Positions 51,031-60,516 of a stretch of DNA of 64,000 nt are shown here, piece by piece. Position numbers and translations under genes: made by a program. The stretch comes from an uncultured Christensenella sp. (GTDB lineage Bacteria > Bacillota > Clostridia > Christensenellales > Borkfalkiaceae). The notes under the pieces are model-generated. The model was not told the origin of the DNA and searched no databases. It worked only from the letters and a program-made list of their open reading frames with translations. The stretch covers positions 31,791-95,790 of the forward strand of contig CAJTNY010000003.1 in assembly GCA_910577875.1 (NCBI GenBank), written 5' to 3'. Every line of letters begins with the position of its first letter. Within the stretch, counting starts at the first letter, position 1.

Positions 51031-53295
51031 ATGACTTTGAAAATAAACGCAAAAAGCGTTTTACTTTACGCATTTTTCTCGGCGGCTCTCGTATTTATGA
51101 ATAAAGCCGTGGACGGAGTTCCGCTGTCAATCGGGCTCTGTTTTTCAATGCTTCTTTGCGGCACGAACATAATTATAACGCCTGTACTTTACTGTCTTGC
51201 GTCGATAGTTCACCTCAATTGGTTAATGAGTCTATTAAGTTTGTTCGAAGCGGGATTTTTAAGCCTTGTTACTCTTATTTACAGACGCTCCAAACGAAAA
51301 ATACGGTTCGAAGCGGCGGCGTATCTATTAATCGCGCTTGCACCTTACATAGCGTTCGCGCCATGGTCGGGCGTAGAAGTCTCGGTTATCGGAAACGCAT
51401 ATGCGTTAAAAGGCATTGCCGCCGGCGCAATGCTGATATTTACTTTTTTCTGTTTTAAAACCGTTTACGCGATAATTTACAGAGCAATGCGGTGCCGGCT
51501 TAAAGAAGACGAACTCGTCTGCTGCGCCGTAACCTATGCCGCGGCAGGCGCGGGACTCTATAATCTGACCGGTTTTTTTGTCTATACTTCGCTTGCCGCA
51601 GGTATGCTTATATTCACAGTAAGACTTGCAAAATCGCCGTCAGCGCTTATAGCTTCGCTCTTACTCGCAATACCGCCTTCCGTCGCAACACTTTCGCCCG
51701 TTCCTCTTACCGCTTATCTTATAGCCGCAACGTCGGCGCTTCTTTTTTGCTATGCGGGAAGATTTGCTCCGAGCGTGATAATAACGGCGCTCTGTACTCT
51801 TTACTGTTATTTCAAAGGCAGTTTCGACTGCGCCGTCGTTTTAATCGTATTCCGTTCGCTGCTGCTTTTCGTGACCTGCGTTGCACCTTCTCTGCCGTCC
51901 GACGGCTATTTAAAATCGCTTAAACGAAGACTGCTCGTAAAAGAAGTACTTCCAGATACGGCAGTCGAAAGAAGCAGACGGCGGACAGGCGAAAAACTTT
52001 ACCGAATATCCGAAGTTTTCAGAGAAATCGAGTGCGCTTTCAATGCGCTTGACGACGACGTAAACGATGCGTCTTCGCGCGAGAGAATGCTTTCGGAATT
52101 AAAAGAAAAATGCTGTAAAAACTGCGAACGCGCAAAACGGTGCGCCAAAACGAACGTTTACGCAGGGTTTAAAAAACTTATAGACGCGGGCTGTGTAAAA
52201 GGCAAAGTAAATTTAATCGACCTGCCATCGGAAATCACAGTAAACTGCGCGAACCCGACGGACGTTCTGGTCAGACTTAACGCGTTGCTGATTGAATACA
52301 GGCGGTTCATGACAGAAGCCGAAAACGCTAAAAGCGGACGCGTTCTCCTTGCCGACCAGGCGCGGGGCGTCGCGGAAGTTATGAAAAGCTGTGCAGTCGA
52401 GCTGTGCAGAACGTACAGCGAATACTCGGGGCTTGAAGAGAGAGTAAAAACCGCACTTTCCTCTCACGGCATCGCCTGCCCGGAACTCTATGTAAACGGC
52501 GAGGATATGGAAATAAGCGCTGTTGTCTGCGGAAAAGTAAACGTCAAAGCAATGAAAGAAATTATTTCCGAAACCGTCGAAAAAAATTATATATTGAAAG
52601 ACAAGCTTTGTTACGACAACGAAAAAAGTTGTTACGTGTTCGGCGCGCCGCCGCGGCTTGACGCGGCGTTCGGAGTAGCTTACGCGATAAAAAGCGGGGA
52701 AAAAGTTTCCGGAGATACTCATTCGGTTATAAAGATAAACGAGCACAGTTTCTTAATGGCATTATCCGACGGTATGGGAAGCGGTGAATACGCTAAGAAA
52801 GTTTCGGCTACGGCAATCTCGCTTATAGAAGCTTTCTACCGCGCAGAAATGCCAGAAGGCACCGTACTCAAAACAATAAACAAGCTCCTGTCTTTCAACC
52901 GTGACGAGCGGTTCACCTGTATAGATGTCGCCGCCGTCAATCTGGATACGGGTATGGCAGATTTCGTAAAAATCGGTTCGCCAGCGGGAATCATAGTGCG
53001 CGAGGGTGAAATTAAAGTGCTCGAAAGCCAGAGTCTTCCTCTCGGAATATTAGACAATCTGCGTCCGACCGTCTGCACAGAACAGCTTAAAAACGGCGAT
53101 ATCGTGGTCTTTATGAGCGACGGAATCACATCCGCGTTCCCGTCGGCGACAGAACTGTATGAATTTTTGCAGGAAATGAAACCTCTTAATCCACAAAACT
53201 TGGCCGATAAAATTCTTGCGGGCGCACTTGCGAGAACCAAACAGACAGTAAACGATGATATGACGGTACTGTGCACGAGAATATTCGAAAAATAA
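51031..53295 (+). CDS. spoIIE: stage II sporulation protein E phosphatase
   Basis: A 754-aa PP2C-type phosphatase that dephosphorylates SpoIIAA and so activates sigma-F in the forespore. About ten transmembrane helices fill residues 8-290. The central region holds a cysteine cluster (CCKNCERAKRC, about 364) typical of SpoIIE. The PP2C domain starts near 555 with FLMALSDGMGSGEYAKKVS and continues TCIDVAAVNLDTG, GSPAGIIV and VFMSDGITSAF, with NDDMTVL near the end; metal-binding Asp residues are present. Bacillus SpoIIE has 827 residues. The gene stands alone between terminators. Its presence indicates sporulation ability or ancestry. Confidence 0.93.
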   Translation: MTLKINAKSVLLYAFFSAALVFMNKAVDGVPLSIGLCFSMLLCGTNIIITPVLYCLASIVHLNWLMSLLSLFEAGFLSLVTLIYRRSKRKIRFEAAAYLLIALAPYIAFAPWSGVEVSVIGNAYALKGIAAGAMLIFTFFCFKTVYAIIYRAMRCRLKEDELVCCAVTYAAAGAGLYNLTGFFVYTSLAAGMLIFTVRLAKSPSALIASLLLAIPPSVATLSPVPLTAYLIAATSALLFCYAGRFAPSVIITALCTLYCYFKGSFDCAVVLIVFRSLLLFVTCVAPSLPSDGYLKSLKRRLLVKEVLPDTAVERSRRRTGEKLYRISEVFREIECAFNALDDDVNDASSRERMLSELKEKCCKNCERAKRCAKTNVYAGFKKLIDAGCVKGKVNLIDLPSEITVNCANPTDVLVRLNALLIEYRRFMTEAENAKSGRVLLADQARGVAEVMKSCAVELCRTYSEYSGLEERVKTALSSHGIACPELYVNGEDMEISAVVCGKVNVKAMKEIISETVEKNYILKDKLCYDNEKSCYVFGAPPRLDAAFGVAYAIKSGEKVSGDTHSVIKINEHSFLMALSDGMGSGEYAKKVSATAISLIEAFYRAEMPEGTVLKTINKLLSFNRDERFTCIDVAAVNLDTGMADFVKIGSPAGIIVREGEIKVLESQSLPLGILDNLRPTVCTEQLKNGDIVVFMSDGITSAFPSATELYEFLQEMKPLNPQNLADKILAGALARTKQTVNDDMTVLCTRIFEK

Positions 53296-53298
53296 AAT

Positions 53299-53325
53299 AA
53301 GGCTCGGAGCAATGCTCCGAGCCTT
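53299..53325. terminator. bidirectional terminator, spoIIE / XRE gene
   Basis: A 12-bp perfect stem (AAGGCTCGGAGC) with loop AAT between convergent genes. Confidence 0.85.
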
Positions 53326-53329
53326 AAAC

Positions 53330-53533
53330 TTAAATATCCGATTTACCGAGCAAATAATCGCAGGAACAGTTCAAAGCTTCCGCCAATTTCGGGATATATG
53401 ATGCAAGCGGTTCGTTTTCTCCGTTTTCCCAACGGGCAATCATCGATTGATTAATTCCCGCTAATTCTGCAAGGCGTTTCTGAGTTAATTTATTTTCAAT
53501 TCTTAATTCTTTCAATCTCTCGGCAAAATTCAT
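53330..53533 (-). CDS. XRE-family transcriptional regulator
   Basis: A 67-aa Cro/C1-type regulator. The full HTH domain is visible: FAERLKELRIENKLTQKRLAELAGINQSMIARWENG, then PKLAEALNCSCDYLLGKSDI. The start at 53533 gives the usual beginning and has TATAAT 6 bases ahead; an upstream frame to 53593 runs through the operators. Two palindromes of the form ATGCRA-NN-TYGCAT lie upstream and are probably its own binding sites. Confidence 0.9.
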   Translation of the reverse strand: MNFAERLKELRIENKLTQKRLAELAGINQSMIARWENGENEPLASYIPKLAEALNCSCDYLLGKSDI

Positions 53534-53539
53534 AAAAGA

Positions 53540-53545
53540 ATTATA
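53540..53545 (-). promoter_or_regulatory. extended -10 element of the XRE gene, six bases before ATG
   Basis: TGTTATAAT on the minus strand; the hexamer ends 6 bases before the start codon and no Shine-Dalgarno sequence is present. Confidence 0.6.
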
Positions 53546-53552
53546 ACAAAAT

Positions 53553-53589
53553 ATGCGAAATCGCATTGACAATATGCAAACTTGCATAT
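53553..53589. promoter_or_regulatory. two XRE operators overlapping divergent promoters
   Basis: ATGCGAAATCGCAT (53553-53566) and ATATGCAAACTTGCATAT (53572-53589) share the pattern ATGCRA-NN-TYGCAT. The second fills the spacer of a plus-strand promoter, and the first lies upstream of the minus-strand XRE -10. Confidence 0.7.
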
Positions 53590-53594
53590 ACAAT
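53566..53594 (+). promoter_or_regulatory. plus-strand promoter with an operator in its spacer
   Basis: TTGACA, 17 bases, TACAAT. The spacer is the XRE palindrome. It faces away from the XRE gene, toward a strong hairpin. Confidence 0.7.
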
Positions 53595-53600
53595 ATTCTT

Positions 53601-53680
53601 GTATCCTTAATGTTCGCTAAACACTTACAAGACTAAGTGCGGGGCAGAATTTGCCCCGCACTTAGTCTGTATTTTGTTTA
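53601..53680 (+). ncRNA. candidate short RNA under XRE control
   Basis: The plus-strand promoter would give an RNA of about 75-80 nt ending at the 17-bp hairpin at 53630-53668. It contains only an 8-codon ORF. It could be a small RNA or an idle transcript; the hairpin's better T-tract (TATTTTGTTT) on this strand favours a plus-strand transcript. Confidence 0.4.
53630..53680. terminator. strong hairpin between the LRR pseudogene and the XRE gene
   Basis: A 17-bp perfect stem (AGACTAAGTGCGGGGCA) with loop GAATT. Plus-strand flank TATTTTGTTTATTT; the minus-strand flank lacks a T-run. Confidence 0.8.
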
Positions 53681-55125
53681 TTTATAGCTTTCGGCTAATT
53701 TGTTAAACGAAGGCAAAGCCCTCTTTATAACTTCGGACAGATAATAGCATCTCTCGAACGCGCTGTCAACTATTTCTCTTAATAACGAAGACAGAGAGAC
53801 GCTTTGCAAATCGCGGCAGCTTCTGAAAGCAAAATCGGGTATTCTTGTCACCTGCGCACCGAAGTTTACCGTTTTCAGTGCCGTGTCGCAAAATATCGAA
53901 CCATTTGTACGGCTGTGTTCGTATATGCAGTCTATACAGTTCCAGTTCACCGTTTCCAAAAACTCGCAGCCCATAAACGCAAGCGAACAGATTTCCTTTA
54001 ATTTTTCCGGAAAAGTTATTTCATTTATATTTGTACAACCCGAGAAAGCCTAGTCGCCTATTCTTTCGACAACGTTGGGTAATACTATTTCGGATAAACC
54101 CGAACAGCCGAAAAAAGCTAATTCGGAAATTTCCGTCAAACCGCTCTCGCTTAAATTTATTTCGTTTAAAGACGAACAGTCTTTAAACGCTTTTTTTTCC
54201 AGCCTCGTTCAGTCCGGCAAAACTCAATTGCGCGAGGTTGACGCAGCCTTCGAACGCGCTATCCCCTGCGCATAAATCTCCGTCCGCAGAAAAACTTTTT
54301 AAAGACTTGTTGTCTTTGAAAGCTCCGTTACCGATATTGATATTTCCGCCGAAAGAAATATTCTCTAACTCATTGCAACCGTATAAAGCTCCGCCGTAGG
54401 CAAAATCTTCCGAACTCAATACGGAAACCGCTTTAAAGTTCGCCGTTCTAAGAGAACGGCAACCGCTGAAAACTCCGTCGGCGAAAAATTCTATTCCGGA
54501 ACCTAGATTTACTTCATTGAGCAAAGTACAGTTTGCGAATGCGCCGCCGCTTATTTTCTTAACTCCGTCGGGTACGTTCAAAACTTTGAGATAAGAGTAG
54601 CCCGCGAAAGCATTTCGGTTTATTTCCTCAATACCGTCGGGTACGTTCAATTCACTCATAAGTTCGTCCTCTATATAAATTTCGGTTCCGCCGTCTATTG
54701 GCGAACTGCCGAATGATATTTTGAGCCAATCCGAAACGCTCCCGCCGTAGATAATTTTTTTTACGTAGCCTCTGCCCCCGAACGCGTTTTCCTCTATAAC
54801 TTTTATGCTTTGAGGAATTGTTATCAAATCTAAATAACGTCCCGTTCCTTCACCCATAAAAACCCTGTCGTAACACGCGCCGCTTCTGATTTTGGTTACG
54901 GGCAGTCCTTTATATTCCTCGGCGATTTCCGCTTCGCGGACGTAAAGACTGACGTCGTAAACACAGTAACTTTTCCTGTCGGAATTAAGCTATAAGTAAT
55001 TCCGTAAGGGTCGGTTTCCACGCGGCGGCAAGAGAGAAAACAAGCGGAAAACAATCCGACGGCAATTAAACACAGCGCGTAATTATAAAAAACAGCGAGA
55101 TTTTTAAAAGTTTTATTCTTTTCAT
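53678..55125 (-). pseudogene. BspA-type leucine-rich-repeat lipoprotein, multiply disrupted
   Basis: The fragments join into one lipoprotein of about 480 residues. The N-terminus would be MKRIKLLKISLFF, then a signal ending FSACFLSC, then LRR repeats such as PDGIEEINRNAFAGYSYLKV and PDGVKKISGGAFANCTLLNE. Reading is broken at four places: a T-run near 55093, a missing base near 54985 (after GITYSL), an extra A in the A8 run near 54193, and an in-frame TAG near 54050 (RIGD-stop-AFSGC). Three breaks are indels, two in A/T runs, which could be assembly errors; the TAG cannot be explained that way. It shares its repeat type with the intact gene at 29770-31371. Confidence 0.8.
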
Positions 55126-55137
55126 ATTCTAAGTTTT

Positions 55138-55169
55138 TTCGGTGCGGGCGAAAATCCGCCCGCACCGAA
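55138..55169. repeat. hairpin between malQ and the LRR pseudogene
   Basis: A 13-bp perfect stem (TTCGGTGCGGGCG) with loop AAAATC, just after the malQ stop. There is no T-run on the malQ strand (AAAAAC follows), so termination would be imperfect. Confidence 0.6.
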
Positions 55170-55172
55170 ATA

Positions 55173-56675
55173 TTATCTTTTATATTCTTCTATCATTTTG
55201 CGCAGTATAGCGCAGTCTCTTCTTGACGGAAATTTTTCCATTCTGTATTGCCAGTTGCCCTGCGAAGTAGAAGGAACGTTCATTCTTGCGGAACCGTCGA
55301 GATTCATTAAATCCTGAACGGGAATAACCGCGATACAGGCTTTCGACGCCATAGCGCACGCCAACATAGCCGTTGACGCGGCATCTCTTGAAACGAAGGG
55401 AAAAGCTACGTTTTCGCTCTTCAAAGCCGCGCGCAAATTCTTTTTAAACTCGAAAAACTCCTCTTCCGTTTTCTCATTGATAAAGCCGAGCGTTGTATCG
55501 TTGTCGTGAGTACCAGTATAAACAACCGAATTTTCATCGATATTGCAAGGAAGGAAAGGATTGTTTTCGTCGCCGTCGAACGCAAACTGCAAAACTTTCA
55601 TACCGGGAAAACCCGTTCTTTCTCTTAATCTTATCACGCCCGCGTCGAGTACGCCCAAATCCTCCGCTATTATATTTATATCTCCGAGTCTTCTCTTTAT
55701 TTCATTGAAAAGCCTCATTCCGGGACCTTGAAGCCATTCGCCCGTTTCAGCCGTTTCGCATCCCGCAGGTATAGCGTAATATCTGTCAAGACCGCGGAAA
55801 TGGTCGATTCTTATTATATCATAAAGTTTAGAAGCCTTATCTATACGGCGAATCCACCACTCGTAATTATGCGAGGACATAGCGTCCCAATCGTATAAAG
55901 GATTACCCCAAAGCTGACCCTTCTCCGAGAAATAATCGGGCGGGACCCCGGCAACGGAGGTAGGTTTCAAGTTTTTATCGAGTTTGAATAATTCGGGCTT
56001 GCCCCATACGTCGGAAGAGTCGTAAGCAACGTACAAAGGTATATCTCCGATAATTTTTATGCCGAGAGAATTTACATAGTCTTTGAGCTTTTGCCACTGT
56101 TTCCCGAATATGTACTGCACGAACTGCCAGAAAAGATAATCACTCTTATATACCGAGTGTTTGAATTCTAGCATTGCGAGCCGTTCTCTGAATTTATACG
56201 AATCGGGGAATGTATCAAAGCAACCGCCGTAACGCGATTTAAGCGACATAAAAATCGCGTAATCGTCATAATCGCCGTTTTCCACAAACGCGGTAAAATC
56301 TTTGTCCTTGATATTGAAACGCGCGTATGCTAGGCGTAGAATATTGTAACGTCTTTCGAATAGCGCTGCATAATTGACTTTGCCCGACGGCATTTCACAA
56401 GATTGAAGTTCTTCTTCGTCTAAAAGGCCCTCTTCTTTCAATGCAACCAAATCTATAAAATAAGGGTTGCCGGATATACAGCAGACCGACTGATACGGAC
56501 TGTCGCCGAACCCTGTCTGTACGGACGGAAGTATCTGCCAGTACTTGACGCGCGACCTTTTAAGCAAATCGGCGAACTCATACGCTTCCCTGCCGAGCGA
56601 ACCTATTCCGTATTTATTGGGCAGCGACGAAATATGGCATAAAACGCCCGCACCCCTTTCGTAATTAAAACCCAT
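55173..56675 (-). CDS. malQ: 4-alpha-glucanotransferase
   Basis: A 500-aa GH77 enzyme that transfers maltodextrin units in glycogen or starch-type glucan metabolism. Family motifs include RGAGVLCHISSLPNKYGIGSLG at the N-terminus, IIGDIPLYVAYDSSDVW, DIIRIDHFRGLDRYYAIP with the catalytic nucleophile Asp, IIAEDLGVLD with the acid/base Glu, and YTGTHDNDTTLGF. The start at 56675 fits AAGGTG 6 bases upstream; an ATG at 56684 is too close. It follows dapL by 12 bases, an unusual neighbour with no glycogen genes nearby. Confidence 0.94.
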   Translation of the reverse strand: MGFNYERGAGVLCHISSLPNKYGIGSLGREAYEFADLLKRSRVKYWQILPSVQTGFGDSPYQSVCCISGNPYFIDLVALKEEGLLDEEELQSCEMPSGKVNYAALFERRYNILRLAYARFNIKDKDFTAFVENGDYDDYAIFMSLKSRYGGCFDTFPDSYKFRERLAMLEFKHSVYKSDYLFWQFVQYIFGKQWQKLKDYVNSLGIKIIGDIPLYVAYDSSDVWGKPELFKLDKNLKPTSVAGVPPDYFSEKGQLWGNPLYDWDAMSSHNYEWWIRRIDKASKLYDIIRIDHFRGLDRYYAIPAGCETAETGEWLQGPGMRLFNEIKRRLGDINIIAEDLGVLDAGVIRLRERTGFPGMKVLQFAFDGDENNPFLPCNIDENSVVYTGTHDNDTTLGFINEKTEEEFFEFKKNLRAALKSENVAFPFVSRDAASTAMLACAMASKACIAVIPVQDLMNLDGSARMNVPSTSQGNWQYRMEKFPSRRDCAILRKMIEEYKR

Positions 56676-56687
56676 ACATTGCACCTT

Positions 56688-57872
56688 TTATTTCTTTAAA
56701 AGATTTTCGATTCTAAAAACGGCTTCCCTTGTTGTTTCCTCGCTTCCGAACGCTGTCAGGCGGAAAAAGCCTTCGCCGTTTCTGCCGAAGCCCGCACCCG
56801 GCGTACCGACTACCTGAGCGCCGCTCAGAAGATAATCGAAAAATTCCCAGCTTTTAAACCCGTCGGGACATTTAAGCCAGATATAAGGCGAATTTTTACC
56901 GCCCGTGTAACGTATGCCGAGAGTGTCCATACTGTTTGCAATCAACTCGGCATTGCGTTTATAATAAGCGAGATTTTTGCGGATTTCACTCTGTCCGCGC
57001 TCCGAGAATACTGCCGCCGCGCCTTTCTGGACAATATAGGGAACGCCGTTGAATTTCGTCGCCTGACGTCTTAACCACATTTTATTCGCGTTGAAACCTT
57101 CGTGTTCAAGACATTTCGGAACAATAGTATATCCGCAGCGCGTGCCCGTAAAACCCGCTGTTTTGGAAAACGAACAAAATTCTATCGCACAGGTCTCGGC
57201 GCCGTCTATCTGAAAAACCGAACGGGCGAGATTTTCGTCGGTTATAAAACATTCGTATGCCGCGTCGTATAATATGACCGCGCCTTTCGCGTTCGCGTAA
57301 TCGACCCACTCTTTGAGCTGAGCTTTTGTATAAGCCGCACCTGTAGGATTATTAGGCGAACAGATATATATTACGTCCGCGTCAATTTTGTAATCGGGCG
57401 CGGGGAGAAAACCGTTTTCATCAGTCGCATCAGCGTATATTACCTTTCTTCCAGCCATTTCGTTCGTATCGACGTAAACGGGATATACGGGGTCCGGAAC
57501 GAGAACGGTGTTTTCTTTTGCGAAAATATCGAGGATATTTCCCAAATCGGATTTCGCGCCGTCGGAAACGAAAATTTCTTCCATGGCGAGTTCAACTCCG
57601 TTTGACCTGTAATACTCTCTTATGCTTTCCCTTAAAAAGTCGTAACCCTCGTAGGGTCCGTAGCCTTTGAAAGTCTGCTGCCTCGACATATCGTCCACCG
57701 CGCCGTGAAGAGCCTCTATAACGGAAGGCGCAAGAGGCAACGTCACGTCACCGATACCCAGTTTGAGTATTTTCTTATCGGGATTTGCTTTCCTGTAAGT
57801 TTCTGTGCGGTTTGCGACTTCCGCAAACAAATAGCTTTCTTTGATATTTTTAAAATTATAATTGAATTTCAT
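56688..57872 (-). CDS. dapL: LL-diaminopimelate aminotransferase
   Basis: A 394-aa PLP enzyme that converts tetrahydrodipicolinate directly to LL-diaminopimelate, bypassing the succinylase and acetylase routes. Signatures are KLGIGDVTLPLAP, YGPYEGYDFLRESI, VSDGAKSDLGNI, ICSPNNPTGAAY and the PLP lysine in FCSFSKTAGFTGTRCGY. With asd, dapA, dapB and dapF all in this window, the DapL variant of the lysine/diaminopimelate pathway is nearly complete. Only lysine-end genes (lysC, lysA) are missing. It starts 3 bases after pyrG. Confidence 0.94.
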   Translation of the reverse strand: MKFNYNFKNIKESYLFAEVANRTETYRKANPDKKILKLGIGDVTLPLAPSVIEALHGAVDDMSRQQTFKGYGPYEGYDFLRESIREYYRSNGVELAMEEIFVSDGAKSDLGNILDIFAKENTVLVPDPVYPVYVDTNEMAGRKVIYADATDENGFLPAPDYKIDADVIYICSPNNPTGAAYTKAQLKEWVDYANAKGAVILYDAAYECFITDENLARSVFQIDGAETCAIEFCSFSKTAGFTGTRCGYTIVPKCLEHEGFNANKMWLRRQATKFNGVPYIVQKGAAAVFSERGQSEIRKNLAYYKRNAELIANSMDTLGIRYTGGKNSPYIWLKCPDGFKSWEFFDYLLSGAQVVGTPGAGFGRNGEGFFRLTAFGSEETTREAVFRIENLLKK

Positions 57873-57875
57873 AGT

Positions 57876-59477
57876 TTAACGCTTTTTAGAATATTTTACC
57901 GAAGCCTTTATAAACTCGCGGAATACGGGGTGTGCGCTCTGCGGACGGGATTTGAACTCGGGGTGGAACTGAACGCCGATATAGAAATCGTTTGCGGGAA
58001 TTTCCACAGCTTCCGCCAATAACCCGTCGGGAGAAGTGCCGGCTATTTTCATACCCGCTTTTTCAATCTCTTCACGGTATTCGTTATTAAATTCGTATCT
58101 GTGGCGGTGGCGTTCGGAAATTTCGTCCGAACCGTAAGCCGTTCTCATTATATCGCCCAAAACTTTGCAAGGATATGCGCCCAAACGCATTGTACCGCCC
58201 ATTTTAACTCCGTGCTGGTCGGGCATCAGGTCGATAACGCAATGTTTGGACTGTGGGTCGAATTCGGACGAGTTCGCGTCGGCAAAACCTAAAACGTTTC
58301 TCGCATATTCTATAACCGCCGTCTGCATTCCCAAACATATTCCGAAATAAGGTACATTCTTCTCGCGCGCATATTTCGCGCAGAGTATCATACCCTCTAT
58401 TCCTCTGTTTCCGAAACCGCCGGGGACGATAATTCCGTCAACTCCGCCGAGTTTCGTTTCGGCATTTTTATCCGTCAATTCTTCCGTGTCAACCCATTTT
58501 ATTTCAACCTTGGCGCCGTTTTCATATCCCGCGTGAGCGAGCGCTTCGGCAACCGAAAGATATGCGTCGTGCAATTGTACATACTTTCCGCACAACGCGA
58601 TTTTAACGGTTTTTTCACGCGCGGCTATGCTTTGAAGCATCTTGTTCCACTCGGTCAAATCTATTACGCGCGGGTCGAGTTTAAGTCTTTTACAGACTAT
58701 CTCCGAGAAATTGCTCTCTTCGAGCATTATCGGACATTGATAGAGGACGGGCAATGTAAGGTTTTCTATACAGCACTCGGGTTCCACGTTGCAGAACATT
58801 GCTATCTTAGCCTTTACGTCTTTCGGCATTTGCTTGTCGACTCGCGCCATAATTATATCTGGCGTGATTCCCATACCCTGTAATTCCTTTACGGAGTGCT
58901 GTGTGGGTTTAGATTTGAATTCTTCCGAACCCGAAATATACGGAACGAGTGTCACGTGTATAAAACAGCAATTATCCCTGCCCACTTCGCGCGCAACCTG
59001 GCGTATAGCCTCGATAAAAGGCTGACTCTCTATATCGCCTATAGTACCGCCTATCTCAGTTATTACAACGTCGGCGTTGGAAGTCTTGCCCACGTTATAT
59101 ATAAACGTTTTAATTTCGTTCGTTACGTGCGGAATTACCTGAACCGTCTGACCGAGATATTCGCCGTTTCGTTCTTTATTCAGAACATTCCAATACACCT
59201 TACCCGTGGTAAGATTGGAGTATTTATTTAAGTTTTCGTCGATAAATCTCTCGTAATGTCCCAAATCGAGGTCGGTTTCGGCTCCGTCGTCGGTTACGAA
59301 AACTTCTCCGTGCTGGAAAGGACTCATCGTACCGGGGTCGATATTAATATACGGGTCGAGCTTCTGTGACGCGACCTTATATCCCCTGCATTTTAAAAGT
59401 CTTCCGAGCGAAGCTGCCGTAATTCCCTTACCTAAACCCGACACCACGCCGCCTGTAACGAATATGTACTTTGTCAT
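57876..59477 (-). CDS. pyrG: CTP synthase
   Basis: A 533-aa enzyme that aminates UTP to CTP with glutamine. The N-terminal synthase domain begins [23 protein letters not shown] and has the [28 protein letters not shown] motif. The C-terminal glutaminase has the nucleophile in [15 protein letters not shown] and the His/Glu dyad in FHPEFKSRP. The ribosome-binding site AGGTG lies 4 bases before the ATG. A small 5' leader hairpin is described separately. Confidence 0.96.
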   Translation of the reverse strand: MTKYIFVTGGVVSGLGKGITAASLGRLLKCRGYKVASQKLDPYINIDPGTMSPFQHGEVFVTDDGAETDLDLGHYERFIDENLNKYSNLTTGKVYWNVLNKERNGEYLGQTVQVIPHVTNEIKTFIYNVGKTSNADVVITEIGGTIGDIESQPFIEAIRQVAREVGRDNCCFIHVTLVPYISGSEEFKSKPTQHSVKELQGMGITPDIIMARVDKQMPKDVKAKIAMFCNVEPECCIENLTLPVLYQCPIMLEESNFSEIVCKRLKLDPRVIDLTEWNKMLQSIAAREKTVKIALCGKYVQLHDAYLSVAEALAHAGYENGAKVEIKWVDTEELTDKNAETKLGGVDGIIVPGGFGNRGIEGMILCAKYAREKNVPYFGICLGMQTAVIEYARNVLGFADANSSEFDPQSKHCVIDLMPDQHGVKMGGTMRLGAYPCKVLGDIMRTAYGSDEISERHRHRYEFNNEYREEIEKAGMKIAGTSPDGLLAEAVEIPANDFYIGVQFHPEFKSRPQSAHPVFREFIKASVKYSKKR

Positions 59478-59492
59478 AAAACACCTGTCCGC

Positions 59493-59566
59493 GCGGAGCT
59501 TTTTTTACTCCGCTTTTACTTTTGAATAATCTTAAATATTATATCATAACGCGAACGCGATTGCAA
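59493..59566 (-). promoter_or_regulatory. pyrG promoter and leader hairpin
   Basis: Minus strand TTGCAA (59561-59566), 17 bases, TATAAT (59538-59543). The leader of about 54 bases contains a GCGGAG/CTCCGC stem (59493-59513) with an A-rich loop just before the Shine-Dalgarno sequence. It lacks a T-run and so is not the CTP-sensing attenuator known from Bacillus. Confidence 0.6.
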
Positions 59567-59598
59567 GAATTGTGCTGCGGTTATTGCAAATTACTTTA

Positions 59599-60432
59599 TT
59601 ATATTTCAATCTCGCCCGTAAACACGAGAGCCGCGGGACCCGTCATATAAACGGTTTCGTCAGTAATCTCGATTATCAGATCTCCGCCCAGTAAACTTAC
59701 GGTTATTTCTTCGCCCTTATCGCAAAAACCGTTCAACACCGCTGCGACAGCCGAAGCGCACGCACCCGTTCCGCAGGCGTAAGTTTCTCCGCTTCCGCGT
59801 TCCCAGACACGCATTTTAATATGCTTTCTGTCAACAATTTTTATAAACTCGGTATTAATTCTGTCGGGAAAAGCGGGGTGGTTTTCGAATTTCTTTCCGA
59901 CGCCTTCAATATCGAGTACGTCTGGCTCCGAAAACACGACGCAGTGAGGATTGCCCATAGAAACGAGCGTGACATTATAAATCATTCCGTCAACGTCCAA
60001 AGGTTCGTTTACAACCGTTTCGCTGTCGAATACAGACGGAATTAATTTTCCCGAAAGCACGGGCGCGCCCATATCGACTTTTACCGCAGATACCTTGCCG
60101 TCGCCACCAAAAGTAAATTCAAGCGTCTTTATGCCCGAAAGAGTTTCAACGGTACAAAATTTATTTTTTACATAACCCAAATCGTAAGCGAGTTTGCCTA
60201 CGCAGCGTATTCCGTTTCCGCACATTCTGCCCTCGGAACCGTCCGCGTTGAACATTCTCATTCTGCAATCGGCTTTATCGGAAGCACATAGAAGTATTAC
60301 ACCGTCGCCGCCTATTCCGAACCGTCTGTCCGAAAGCTTTATTGCAAGTTTTTCGGGGTTCGCCATTTCGCCCCTCATACAGTCGAAGTATATGTAATCG
60401 TTGCCTATGCCCTGCATTTTATAGAATTTCAT
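59599..60432 (-). CDS. dapF: diaminopimelate epimerase
   Basis: A 277-aa PLP-independent epimerase that makes meso-diaminopimelate. The two catalytic cysteines are in MCGNGIRCVGK (about 71) and YACGTGACASAVAAV (about 217), with the N-terminal KMQGIGNDYIYFD and SMGNPHCVVF motifs. It is on the same strand as pyrG, dapL and malQ, but a 120-base gap containing the pyrG promoter follows it. A promoter is likely at TTGCGT, 17 bases, TAAAAT on the minus strand; AGGAG lies an unusual 16 bases from the ATG. Confidence 0.95.
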   Translation of the reverse strand: MKFYKMQGIGNDYIYFDCMRGEMANPEKLAIKLSDRRFGIGGDGVILLCASDKADCRMRMFNADGSEGRMCGNGIRCVGKLAYDLGYVKNKFCTVETLSGIKTLEFTFGGDGKVSAVKVDMGAPVLSGKLIPSVFDSETVVNEPLDVDGMIYNVTLVSMGNPHCVVFSEPDVLDIEGVGKKFENHPAFPDRINTEFIKIVDRKHIKMRVWERGSGETYACGTGACASAVAAVLNGFCDKGEEITVSLLGGDLIIEITDETVYMTGPAALVFTGEIEI

Positions 60433-60477
60433 TTTATTAAAATAGTTACTCCTTATAATTTAATTTTATCATTTCTA

Positions 60478-60506
60478 TTGACAAAACGCAACAAATATTA
60501 CAAAAT
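60478..60506 (+). promoter_or_regulatory. promoter of the ECF sigma gene
   Basis: TTGACA, 17 bases, CAAAAT; the -10 ends 10 bases before the ATG at 60517, leaving no room for a Shine-Dalgarno sequence. Confidence 0.5.
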
Positions 60507-60516
60507 AAAGATACTT

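Noticed and set aside
59493..59513. CTP-sensing pyrG attenuator
   Set aside because: The leader hairpin has no T-run and the transcript does not begin with the GGGC-type stretch known from Bacillus.
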